Made by a program: the position numbers and the translations under genes
Notes under the pieces: model-generated
The model's input: the letters and a program-made list of their open reading frames with translations, nothing else
Told to the model about the DNA's origin: nothing
Database searches by the model: none
IMG/VR virus record: IMGVR_UViG_3300019884_000004
Location: 1 to 40,074 of that record
DNA: 40,074 bases
Source: a virus
Reading direction: 5' to 3' (one strand)
In this document: piece by piece, positions 1 to 7,687 of the stretch
How positions within the stretch are numbered: the stretch's first letter is position 1
Layout: each line of letters starts with the position of its first letter

Positions 1-142
1 TAAGTAAGCGTAGTATATACTGCTGTAGTTACAGCGTTTGCAATATAGGCAGTAATACGACGTAGAGCAGTAGCTTGTGTAGCAACAAGTCCAGGTATCT
101 TTGTGAAAGTAAGACCTGTATTAGAGGTTACACTTTCTGTAG
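1..142. repeat. Terminal overlap of a circular map (left copy)
   Basis: Bases 1-142 recur at 39933-40074. The only difference is position 16 (T here, G at 39948). The tail gene on the minus strand reads in frame from 278 through base 1 into 39932, so this is a circular or permuted genome read past its start, of unit length about 39,932 bp. The repeat lies inside a coding region with no promoter or end-like feature, which argues against functional direct terminal repeats. Confidence 0.9.
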
Positions 143-278
143 TAATAGTACCTTGTCCACTAGTCGCAACAATAACAAGCAGCAGTGATCCTGCAGGAGG
201 TGTGAAAGCCCCGCTATTATACGTTGCCGCATTAGTCGTGAGTGACGTTGCGGCTTGCTGGACAACTGCTGCTGCCAT
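1..278 (-). CDS. Large tail protein, N-terminal part (continues at 39932)
   Basis: The ATG at 278 begins MAAAVVQQAATSLTT. The reading frame stays open to base 1 and continues in frame at 39932, where the rest of the gene runs down to 36539. The whole gene is about 3,672 nt (1,223 aa). This N-terminal part is a Thr/Ala/Val-rich beta-type domain ending in an LRRITAYIANAV stretch, as in many phage receptor-side tail proteins. Only a weak AGG precedes the start. The T/G mismatch between the two copies of the overlap changes a Tyr codon (base 16) to Ser (base 39948), so the sequenced population may be mixed. The receptor or substrate is unknown. Confidence 0.85.
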   Translation of the reverse strand, partial: MAAAVVQQAATSLTTNAATYNSGAFTPPAGSLLLVIVATSGQGTITTESVTSNTGLTFTKIPGLVATQATALRRITAYIANAVTTAVYTTLT

Positions 279-286
279 AATCTAGC

Positions 287-676
287 CTATGTGTTAGCTG
301 CGGTGATGGTAAAGCTATTCACAGTAACTGTTTGTCCACTATTAATAGTGGTATTGTCCAGAGTCATATCTGTACCAATACCTCCCTGAATAGCAGCTGT
401 AGTACCATCTGTTTGCGTGATACGAAAATACCCAGCTGTACCAGTACCTGTTGCTTGGCCAGACCACTTAGCCGCAAGAATAGCTTTAACGCCAGCAGCA
501 GCAGTTTCCATCCAGTTTGAAGGGAGGGCGATCTCTAGTAGCTTACTGCCGGTTGCTGGTGTAGCAATAGTAACAGGTTCTGTGCCTGTCCAGATCTGGA
601 ATTTCGGGTTAGGGATTGCCGTTTCTATAGCCTCAAGCTTGGCATTGTTAACTGTCACACTGTATCTGTAAGTCAT
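287..676 (-). CDS. Phage structural protein, beta-rich, 129 aa
   Basis: Starts MTYRYSVTVNNAKLEA and has an AGGAG seven to eight bases before the ATG. It resembles a family I know from many tailed phages: an N-terminal SVTVNNAKL strand, an LLEIALPSNW motif in the middle and a C-terminal DMTLDNTTINSGQTV region. No enzymatic motif is present. It sits between the 229-aa tail protein and the large repeat-containing tail protein in the late operon, so it is probably a virion or tail-associated part. Its exact role is unknown in this family. Confidence 0.8.
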   Translation of the reverse strand: MTYRYSVTVNNAKLEAIETAIPNPKFQIWTGTEPVTIATPATGSKLLEIALPSNWMETAAAGVKAILAAKWSGQATGTGTAGYFRITQTDGTTAAIQGGIGTDMTLDNTTINSGQTVTVNSFTITAANT

Positions 677-679
677 AGT

Positions 680-1369
680 TTACTCCTGTATGTAATGTAA
701 TACGCCTTGGAAGGCCTTACGTATTCCTGTCCAAATTGTCACCTCGTCTGTCGTACTGAAGTCTATTTCATCTGTTTCCATAGCCGTAGATATACCGTCC
801 CAATCAAGATAATACAGGCCGACTTCATCCCTCTTTAGGAGAGGTTTAGTCCCTATGAACGTAGCATAATGCTCATTGCCTGATTTATCAAAGATCTTGC
901 CTACTGGCTGATCTGGAGCCGTTACAGGTATAGTACCTGCTACGTCTTGGAACATTGTACTGAAATCACTTGGGTCTAGCCATATGCCCTCCTCACCATT
1001 TAAGAACATATCACCAGGAGCATACGATGCCCCCATCGACACTGCCCCCGCAAATGTAATAGGAATACCATCTGGTGCATACCAGAATGCTGGACTTTCA
1101 CTAATGTAAACGCGTCCAATATTATCTACAGGTATACCTGCTACCCAGTTCTTAGGGGGGCCAACTGTTGTAACTGCTAGACGACCGACCTGGTCATATG
1201 ACAGGCCAGCCACTTTGTACAAACCCGTTGTCGCTTGCGTAACTGTAAGACGACAATCAGGCACAAGGGGGGTGCCACCATTGAACCCAGCAGGGAACGA
1301 TGCGTCAACCTGTGTAGTCAACAACTTGCCCTGTGTGTCTTTGAGGATCATTGTACCGTTGAGAGACAT
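680..1369 (-). CDS. Tail protein with the first half of a LamG/ConA-like domain
   Basis: I chose the ATG at 1369 (MSLNGTMILKD) because AGGTG lies at good spacing before it; an upstream in-frame GTG at 1378 lacks that. The C-terminal part contains the motif GIWLDPSDFSTMFQDVAG followed by DKSGNEHYA, then YLDWDGIS and EVTIWTGIRKAFQG. In related phage proteins this series opens a concanavalin/LamG-like jelly-roll domain of about 200 aa. Here the protein stops seven residues later (VLHYIQE), so only the first half of the fold is present. The second half appears to lie at the 3' end of the large tail gene near 36750-37162. It is probably receptor- or glycan-side tail material. Confidence 0.8.
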   Translation of the reverse strand: MSLNGTMILKDTQGKLLTTQVDASFPAGFNGGTPLVPDCRLTVTQATTGLYKVAGLSYDQVGRLAVTTVGPPKNWVAGIPVDNIGRVYISESPAFWYAPDGIPITFAGAVSMGASYAPGDMFLNGEEGIWLDPSDFSTMFQDVAGTIPVTAPDQPVGKIFDKSGNEHYATFIGTKPLLKRDEVGLYYLDWDGISTAMETDEIDFSTTDEVTIWTGIRKAFQGVLHYIQE

Positions 1370-1487
1370 TCTGTTCACCTACTTGCTGATTGATATTCAT
1401 AATCAGGGCATTGACTTCACCCCACGGTCGTTGCATTAAGAGCTTAACTATATAATCAAGCTCTTTGTCATTAAGTTCTATCTTCAT
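1305..1487 (-). CDS. Small conserved phage protein, 60 aa
   Basis: Begins MKIELNDKELDYIVKLLMQ, followed by RPWGEVNALIMNINQQV. The pattern of a leading beta strand, LLxQRPxxEV and INxI is common in small proteins next to phage tail genes. The start at 1487 overlaps the stop of the collar fibre gene as ATGA, a translational-coupling arrangement. A longer in-frame extension upstream would lie within that gene and looks non-biological. The 3' end overlaps the next gene by about 65 bases. Function unknown. Confidence 0.7.
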   Translation of the reverse strand: MKIELNDKELDYIVKLLMQRPWGEVNALIMNINQQVGEQNVSQRYNDPQRHTGQVVDYTG

Positions 1488-2665
1488 ATCTTGATGATCT
1501 TGTTGACCACCACGCTGGGCTGCATGTTGTTGAACGCAGTGCCCGAGCCGGTGGCATTTGTTCCATTGATACCTGCCCAAGCATTATTAGATCCAAAAGT
1601 TCCACTCCAAGTATGGCTGTGATTTTGATTTATCCAGCCTGTAACGCCAGTATGTTCATGCCCACCAGCTCCGCTAGTCCAATAGGAGTATCTATAGGCA
1701 ACTGTTCCACCTTTACCATTTTGGAGTCCAGGCCACATATCAGCTAAGCCATAAAACGCGCCGTTATCGCCGGGCACACCAGCAATGTGCTGGTGATCAC
1801 CCACTGCACTGGTGGTAAAGTTGTGGGTGTGATCTGAACTTACAGTACCAGTATTTCCACTAACAGTTGTCGCATGTGAGTGAAGTTGATCATTAATAGT
1901 ATGAGCATGCGAAGGAATATTAGTGGTAGCTAATGCAGTGGTTTCTGCACCACCAACTGCAGCTAACCAATTATTAGGCCCTGAAACAACTGTACCGCCA
2001 ACACCAATAGTAGTACGTCGGCGTAAATCTGGTAAATTGAATGTAGTGCTTCCATTGCCCACTCCCCAAGTAGTACCAATTACAGCAAATAGAGCAGCAT
2101 AAGTAGTTCTTGATACTGCATCACCATTACATACTAAATAGCCAAATGGAGCTGTAACACCAGCAAAGTCAAGCATAGTTCCAACAGGTATTGTATTACT
2201 AATATTACCTTTGTCATCCCAACGCATGCGTTCTACGCCTAGTGTCACCAAAGCTACTACACCTGGAGAGACTTTATAGAATCCGGTATCAACTTCGCTC
2301 GTAAATCTTAAAGAAGGGGCAGTTACTGTACCGTCTTGAATGCCAAATGGTTTAAAAGTATCATTAGAAATATCACTAAACTTAAATGCAGACATACCGC
2401 CTATAGCTACACCTATGGCGTTTATAGAATCTCTAAAGAAACCAAGACTATTTTGTGTATTAAAGGCTAGAGAGGGGGCCAAGACTGAACCATTGATAAG
2501 AAGCAATGGCTCTGTAGGTCCAAGTAAACCATCTCTGGTCATAATGTTATTCATCTGCACAGCAAGGTCGCCGGCAGTAGTATTTGCCCATTCTGCCTCA
2601 ATAATATCCCCGTCTACGACAGGGTTAAGAGGTAGCGTGTAAAAACCGTTCGAGTCACGTGGCAT
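1484..2665 (-). CDS. Tail fibre protein with phage tail-collar domain
   Basis: The ATG at 2665 (MPRDSNGFYTLPLNPVV) is preceded by AAGGAG at six bases and is a typical start for this family. The N-terminal part (to about 190) is a Gly/Ser/Val-rich fibre region. A tail-collar domain follows: GTMLDFAGVTAPFGYLVCNG, then YAALFAVIGTTWGVG and FNLPDLRRRT. The C-terminal 150 residues are rich in His pairs (SHAHT, DHTHN, DHQHI, GHEHT, NHSHT), which in homologous fibres coordinate metal along a trimeric shaft. It is likely a receptor-binding or short tail fibre. It sits directly after the internal virion protein genes. Confidence 0.9.
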   Translation of the reverse strand: MPRDSNGFYTLPLNPVVDGDIIEAEWANTTAGDLAVQMNNIMTRDGLLGPTEPLLLINGSVLAPSLAFNTQNSLGFFRDSINAIGVAIGGMSAFKFSDISNDTFKPFGIQDGTVTAPSLRFTSEVDTGFYKVSPGVVALVTLGVERMRWDDKGNISNTIPVGTMLDFAGVTAPFGYLVCNGDAVSRTTYAALFAVIGTTWGVGNGSTTFNLPDLRRRTTIGVGGTVVSGPNNWLAAVGGAETTALATTNIPSHAHTINDQLHSHATTVSGNTGTVSSDHTHNFTTSAVGDHQHIAGVPGDNGAFYGLADMWPGLQNGKGGTVAYRYSYWTSGAGGHEHTGVTGWINQNHSHTWSGTFGSNNAWAGINGTNATGSGTAFNNMQPSVVVNKIIKI

Positions 2666-2666
2666 T

Positions 2667-4541
2667 CTATTCTCCTTGGCTAGCGCCAAATGATCTTGCC
2701 GGTGCATTGACAAGCATCTGCATCATAAATTTCTCTTTAGCACTTAGAGGCGCTCCCCTCAGCTTTTTTGCATCCATGAGAGCAATAAACTTTTGTGGGT
2801 CAGCTAACGCTTCATCTACTACGCCTAGTGTTTTCCTATTAGCTGCACCAGTAACAAGGTCTACCAAAGGTCTTGCTTTCCAAGCACCAGTTGAGCTAAC
2901 AGCACGGCTAACAGGTCCACGAAGGTCACCGATGTCGAGCTTCGAACCTCCTACGTCTGCAGTAGGATTAAACAATTCTCGTTTACGTAGTGTCTCGGTT
3001 ATACCTTTAATGTCAGTATATCTTTCTGGGTCAAGTTTACTTTCTTGTGCAATTAAAGCATCACGGAGATCTGCGGCTTTCATAGCCGGTATATCCTCTC
3101 CGCCCACTTTATAAAGTCTCTGTTGCCCAGTTACAGTACCAGCATCACTCCTAAAGTTTTGACGTATCTTATTAGCTGCATTTATATCATCAAGATCTTT
3201 ACTAACTTTTAAGGCTGCATCATCCATACGTGAAAATACATCATTAGAATAAGCATTGCCCATAAAACTAAGTGACTCACGTACCTTATCTACGGCTGGT
3301 ACACCCTTAAATTTACCCAATCTGTCATAATGAACTTTAAGACCTTGTACAGTCAGGCCTGGTGTTTGAAGTGCACCAAGAACTTTAGTTATTTCATTCT
3401 TTAAAGCTGGATTTTGCCAAACTTCATTAGAATGTAAGACAGGATCTAATTCCTTCTCTAAAACTGTACGTGCGCCATCATCTACTTTAGCCTTATCTAA
3501 TATAGCACTGCCAGTTGCTTTAATCTTATCAGCTCGTTTTGCAATATGCTCAGCTGAGTGTATAGAAGACGTATCATTAACAAGTTTATTAAAGGTATCT
3601 ACTGCTTGCTGTCTATCAATATCCTCAAAGCCTGCAGCTTGTGTATTTCTATTCCTTGCGCCCCCCTCCATAGCACCTAATCTGGGACTATCCGCTACTG
3701 CAGCAGTAGTTTGGGGGACACGTGCAGGGGGAGCGTTTCTGACTGCTTGTTCTGCAAGGTCAAGGTCTTGTTTACCAAGGGTCTTCTCAAAGGTAGTGTA
3801 TGCCCTACTTTGTGCATTCTTCATAGTAGGCACAACTGCTTTAGCTATTGGCCTAACTATAGCAGATGCACCAGTTATTACACTAGGTGCAACTGTGCCC
3901 ACAGCGCCTGCTTGTATCATATTTCCTAAACGTGTATCGCCTTCTTCTGGTTTAGCTATACCTGCAGATAAAGCACCTTCTGTCCCTGCAGCCGCCGCTC
4001 GGCCAAGATTAAAGTACCTACCACCAAGTTGACCGGCAGCTTGAATCGCCTTGCCCACCTTAGGTAGATGTGCCAGGGCTGTGCCTACACCACCAGTAGC
4101 AAAGGTAAGGGGGAGCGTAGCTATAGCTTGACCTGCTATGCCTCCGGCTGTACCCCAACCACCAAGTCCTTCACTCTCTTTCTTCCACTCTTCCGATGCA
4201 GCTATGTCTTCTGGCGTCTCTTTACCTATTAACTCCATAGCTCCACGGTAAAGACTCTTTGCATCACCTACAGCCCCCCTTCCAAACTTTTCATAGAAGG
4301 GCATGTTCTCATACTTCGGATCTACAGGCGGCGTTGCTTCTATTTTAGTAGGTGTCTGTGCTGCTATAGTTTGAGGCAACATAGGTCCACGAAATCCTGG
4401 AGATCCAGGTGGTCCTGAAGGTACTTGTACTGGTGGCTTAGGTGCATACTGTTTCTTAAGCACGGCTGCAATAGCTTCGTCTGACATATTGTCAGGAAAC
4501 TCGCCTACTGTACCATCTGGTAGGTCAACTTCTTTAGTCAT
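2667..4541 (-). CDS. Internal virion / ejection protein, 624 aa
   Basis: Starts MTKEVDLPDGTVGEFPDNMSD, a short N-terminal motif (V-x-LPDGT-x-x-FPD) found on many podophage virion proteins. A proline-rich stretch and a Gly/Ala-rich segment with possible membrane affinity (about 120-200) follow, then a long helical, charged C-terminal region. No peptidase or transglycosylase catalytic motif was recognised. By position, after two other helical virion proteins and before the fibres, it is probably ejected with the DNA or builds the inner tail channel. GGAG precedes the ATG. Confidence 0.75.
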   Translation of the reverse strand: MTKEVDLPDGTVGEFPDNMSDEAIAAVLKKQYAPKPPVQVPSGPPGSPGFRGPMLPQTIAAQTPTKIEATPPVDPKYENMPFYEKFGRGAVGDAKSLYRGAMELIGKETPEDIAASEEWKKESEGLGGWGTAGGIAGQAIATLPLTFATGGVGTALAHLPKVGKAIQAAGQLGGRYFNLGRAAAAGTEGALSAGIAKPEEGDTRLGNMIQAGAVGTVAPSVITGASAIVRPIAKAVVPTMKNAQSRAYTTFEKTLGKQDLDLAEQAVRNAPPARVPQTTAAVADSPRLGAMEGGARNRNTQAAGFEDIDRQQAVDTFNKLVNDTSSIHSAEHIAKRADKIKATGSAILDKAKVDDGARTVLEKELDPVLHSNEVWQNPALKNEITKVLGALQTPGLTVQGLKVHYDRLGKFKGVPAVDKVRESLSFMGNAYSNDVFSRMDDAALKVSKDLDDINAANKIRQNFRSDAGTVTGQQRLYKVGGEDIPAMKAADLRDALIAQESKLDPERYTDIKGITETLRKRELFNPTADVGGSKLDIGDLRGPVSRAVSSTGAWKARPLVDLVTGAANRKTLGVVDEALADPQKFIALMDAKKLRGAPLSAKEKFMMQMLVNAPARSFGASQGE

Positions 4542-4543
4542 AG

Positions 4544-6139
4544 TTACTCCAACATACCTGTTGCAGCATTAAACTTCTTTCGTCTAACTGCAGTTGCAAC
4601 TGGTGCTTTGTCTGTAGCTCTCCGTTGTAGTGGACCACCTGTCTCTGCATCAACTCCTATACGTGCGAGTTCTTTCCTTAAGCTTTCTTTATCAGTAGCA
4701 TACCGTCCTGCTTGTATAGTAGGATCTTCACCTGGTATTGGTTGTAGTGGTTTACGATACTCACTCATAAGAATGCTAGCGCGTTCCATCTCAGCAGGGG
4801 GGAGCTGTGCTGTGACAGGAGGTCCTTGGCTAACATTTGTAGGCACATTAGCACCTGGAGGTATCCCAGGAGGCATAGCACTTGCAGGTATAGGCATAAC
4901 AGGTGTCTGTGGTGCTACGGGCGCAGATTGTGCTCCAGGCACTACAGGTGCCCCAGGTGTCGATGGAAGCCCTAAAGGATCATTCGGGTCTACAGTAGGT
5001 CCATATGGATCAGGGAATGCTTTACCAACTTGCGGATAATCAAGATCAATATACTCTTGACGAACATTTCTATAGAAATCTTTAGCAATCTTAGCACGTG
5101 TCTCTAGGTTTTTCCTAATGACACCTGGATTCATACCAGGAGCAATAGTGGCAGCTCTCCATGCATCTTGTTCACCACCACTTAGGGCTGTACCGAACTT
5201 TTCATGCCTTTCAACTAGAGCTGCTTGATTTTCATAATTCTTCCACCAACTAGCTGCTTCTTGTGATTTCTTACCGGCTGCTGGATTCCATGTACCAGAG
5301 AGCTTATCAAAGGCACCACCAAGTCCACCATATTCATCTTTATATGTTGAAGAGACATTATTTAGACCTTCTGAGGTTTCTTTTGCAGCTCGTATAGTTT
5401 TTGCTACAGTATTGGGTACAGGTTTACCTGCCTTGGCAGTACCTGCTGCAGTTGCCTTAGTCTCTGCAACGTTCTCAGCTCTTTCTTTCTTAAGTTCCTC
5501 TAGTTTAACTAATACATTATCATGTTGAGTTTTCCATAACTTTGTAGCCTCTCGGTCATCCTTATACCGTATCATATTTTCTTCAAGACGCTTACGTTCA
5601 AAGTCAAGCTGATTACCTTGTACCTCAAGTTTAAGGTCACGTGCTTTTTGAGCTTCGCTAGACTTCCATTCGCGAGCTTCTTGACGCTCGGGTTCCTTAA
5701 ACAATACATCTTCTTGATATTTAGCCGCAAGAGCTTTAGTGAGCGGATTCTTTGCACCTTGCTGTGCCCACTCAAGATTTTGCTGTTGTGTTGGTTGAAC
5801 AGGGGAGGACATAAGTGGACCTTGGCCTTCCTGAACAGGTCCAGGTACTTCGAACTGTGAGGTTTGTGGTCTTGCTCCTATCCACTGGTCTGCCTGAGCT
5901 TTCATAGCCTTAGATAATTGTGCTTCCCTTTCACCTGTTTGTTTCTCAGCATATATACCAGCAATTTGCTGAATAGCAGGCGCAAGTTGTTCTGCCCAAT
6001 GTGGGGCAGCATAATATCTGCCTATCATTTCGCCTTTAGGCTGTTCAATACGCTGTTTGCGTAAGAAGTCAATATTTGCTCGAGCACGCTTAACTTGCTC
6101 GAGTTCTGCATCAAAGTCAGATAAGGCTGCTTTTGTCAT
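4544..6139 (-). CDS. Internal virion protein, helical, 531 aa
   Basis: Residues 1-260 are strongly helical and rich in Lys/Glu/Gln. A Pro-rich linker (about 385-455, many PGAPV and PPG steps) follows, then a charged C-terminus. There is no recognisable enzyme motif. The gene starts five bases after the previous one ends and lies in the block of three large virion genes between the tail nozzle and the fibres. This position and composition match podophage ejection proteins, which form the trans-envelope conduit. The specific function is inferred from context only. Confidence 0.7.
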   Translation of the reverse strand: MTKAALSDFDAELEQVKRARANIDFLRKQRIEQPKGEMIGRYYAAPHWAEQLAPAIQQIAGIYAEKQTGEREAQLSKAMKAQADQWIGARPQTSQFEVPGPVQEGQGPLMSSPVQPTQQQNLEWAQQGAKNPLTKALAAKYQEDVLFKEPERQEAREWKSSEAQKARDLKLEVQGNQLDFERKRLEENMIRYKDDREATKLWKTQHDNVLVKLEELKKERAENVAETKATAAGTAKAGKPVPNTVAKTIRAAKETSEGLNNVSSTYKDEYGGLGGAFDKLSGTWNPAAGKKSQEAASWWKNYENQAALVERHEKFGTALSGGEQDAWRAATIAPGMNPGVIRKNLETRAKIAKDFYRNVRQEYIDLDYPQVGKAFPDPYGPTVDPNDPLGLPSTPGAPVVPGAQSAPVAPQTPVMPIPASAMPPGIPPGANVPTNVSQGPPVTAQLPPAEMERASILMSEYRKPLQPIPGEDPTIQAGRYATDKESLRKELARIGVDAETGGPLQRRATDKAPVATAVRRKKFNAATGMLE

Positions 6140-6144
6140 AGTAT

Positions 6145-7281
6145 TTATCCAAAGGCACTACCAATACCACCACCAAGTGCACCACCAGCCGATGCACCTG
6201 CAGCTGCACCTGCAGGTCCACCATACATACCACCAATAATAGCACCACCAGCAGTACCTATCCCAGCCATTAGACCACCTTTCTTTTTCTGAGCTAGATT
6301 ATAGTTATCTAATTGGGCTTGATATTGTTGCTGTGCTGCTCCAGTCAAATCTGCTGCCCCCGCATTACCTTGGTTAAAGAAGCTATTAAACGAGAGTGCA
6401 GGTACACCACCAGCTGAACCCATAAGAGCTTGATACTCGCTGAGGGGGAGCTGTCTTTGCATGAGAGCTTCTTGTAATTGGCGCGTACGATCCTGTTCAC
6501 TAGCTCCTCTAGAAAGCATCTCAGCTTGATTACCAGTATTAAAGTCTTGTAGTCCTTCACCATACTGCTGGTTACGAAGGCTATTAGCATACTCTGCAGA
6601 CTTAGTTTGTTCCCCTACTCCTTGTTGACGTGATGCTAAGCTACGGTTAAAGATGTCACCATAAGCACCCATAGAACCTAGTAATGCTTGCTGTTGGGCA
6701 TCATTCATCTTCTGACCTTGGGACTGCATAGCAGCTTGCCAAGCAGGAGAACCTTCGGTAATACCTTGTGCTTTAAGTCTAGCTTGTTCAGCGGCATTAC
6801 CTTGTTCAAGTCCAGGTTGTAACCTAGACATCATTGCTTTTTGTATTTCTTGTACAGAACCAAAGCCAGCACCTGCAAGAGGATCTAGACTATTAAAATC
6901 TAGCTGACCCCAATCTTGCATACCGCTTTTATCAATAGGCTGTTGTCCTTGCCATCCTTGGACATCGGTCATACCACTCATATCAAGTGGTTGACCCATA
7001 GCATTTTTAATACCTCCAAGCATACCTGTAGCTTGGTCAGTTAATGCCTGCGTATTACCTCGCTGAGCATCTAATATTTTCTGATACTCAGGATTATACT
7101 GTTCTGTCTGAGACCATGTACCATCTGGACCTTGAGTCCAAGAAGATGAACCAGCTGGTCCGCTTTGATTTACCCGATTAGCTTTAGTTTGATACTCAAA
7201 AGCTTCCTTATTAAGGCCAGCTTGTTGCTCAGCTAATGCCTTATAGTCAGGCGGAGGCGGTGCCTTTTGCGAACTGGTCAT
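6145..7281 (-). CDS. Virion/DNA-ejection protein with glycine-rich membrane tail
   Basis: Starts MTSSQKAPPPPDYKALAEQQ. The body is Gln/Ala/Gly-rich and helical. The last 45 residues are a small-residue hydrophobic stretch (AGIGTAGGAIIGGMYGGPAG and onward, ending GGIGSAFG), like the glycine-zipper ends of many phage injection proteins that insert into membranes. GGAG stands seven bases before the ATG. The start overlaps the 3' end of the acetyltransferase gene by 35 bases. It is probably the first of three ejected proteins in this operon. No catalytic residues were seen. Confidence 0.75.
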   Translation of the reverse strand: MTSSQKAPPPPDYKALAEQQAGLNKEAFEYQTKANRVNQSGPAGSSSWTQGPDGTWSQTEQYNPEYQKILDAQRGNTQALTDQATGMLGGIKNAMGQPLDMSGMTDVQGWQGQQPIDKSGMQDWGQLDFNSLDPLAGAGFGSVQEIQKAMMSRLQPGLEQGNAAEQARLKAQGITEGSPAWQAAMQSQGQKMNDAQQQALLGSMGAYGDIFNRSLASRQQGVGEQTKSAEYANSLRNQQYGEGLQDFNTGNQAEMLSRGASEQDRTRQLQEALMQRQLPLSEYQALMGSAGGVPALSFNSFFNQGNAGAADLTGAAQQQYQAQLDNYNLAQKKKGGLMAGIGTAGGAIIGGMYGGPAGAAAGASAGGALGGGIGSAFG

Positions 7282-7687
7282 TATAAATCTCCAACCATTT
7301 ACATTGTGACTTATACATACTCAGAATATTCTCCCCACCATCGGGAAAAACATCCGGAATAGTACAAACTAAGTTAAAGCCAAGTTTTAAAGCAAGATTA
7401 ACTACAGATTTTTTACCTGTAGAAATCTTAGCGAAGATAACTTCACATTTGGCCTGGTTGAAGGGATAATCAAATGCGGCCCACATGAACGATCTAGATA
7501 ACCAATACTTATTTCCAACTACGTGCATTTCACATGATTTACCTGTCCAATGATCATATGCAACAACACCTCGTATATAACCGTTACTATCTTTATTGCC
7601 CAAACAAACTAATCCATTTGTATACTCAATGTTATTCATATCAAGCAGCCATTTCCGAAGATATGGTTGATCAAGATATTCAATCAC
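7247..7687 (-). CDS. Phage GNAT-family acetyltransferase
   Basis: I chose the GTG at 7687, whose GTGA overlaps the TGA of the tail nozzle gene; AGGTGG lies just upstream. The protein (146 aa) has the phage GNAT pattern: a GVVAYDHW-type strand, CEMHVVGN, the W-x-x-AFDYPF segment, and late in the chain LALKLGF before a FPDGG turn, the region that in GNATs holds the acetyl-CoA-binding helix. Such genes are common between the nozzle and the injection proteins in podophages and may acetylate a virion or host protein. The substrate is unknown. Confidence 0.8.
   Translation of the reverse strand: MIEYLDQPYLRKWLLDMNNIEYTNGLVCLGNKDSNGYIRGVVAYDHWTGKSCEMHVVGNKYWLSRSFMWAAFDYPFNQAKCEVIFAKISTGKKSVVNLALKLGFNLVCTIPDVFPDGGENILSMYKSQCKWLEIYNDQFAKGTASA

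Noticed and set aside
1-142. Direct terminal repeats of T7 type, or att sites
   Set aside because: The repeat lies within a coding gene that reads through the join, there is no integrase, and a P22-like portal points to headful packaging. Overlap from circular assembly is simpler.
1488-1580. N-terminal extension of the 60-aa protein
   Set aside because: The extra 31 residues are His/Gln-rich read-out of the fibre gene in another frame; the internal ATG has the ATGA overlap typical of this operon.
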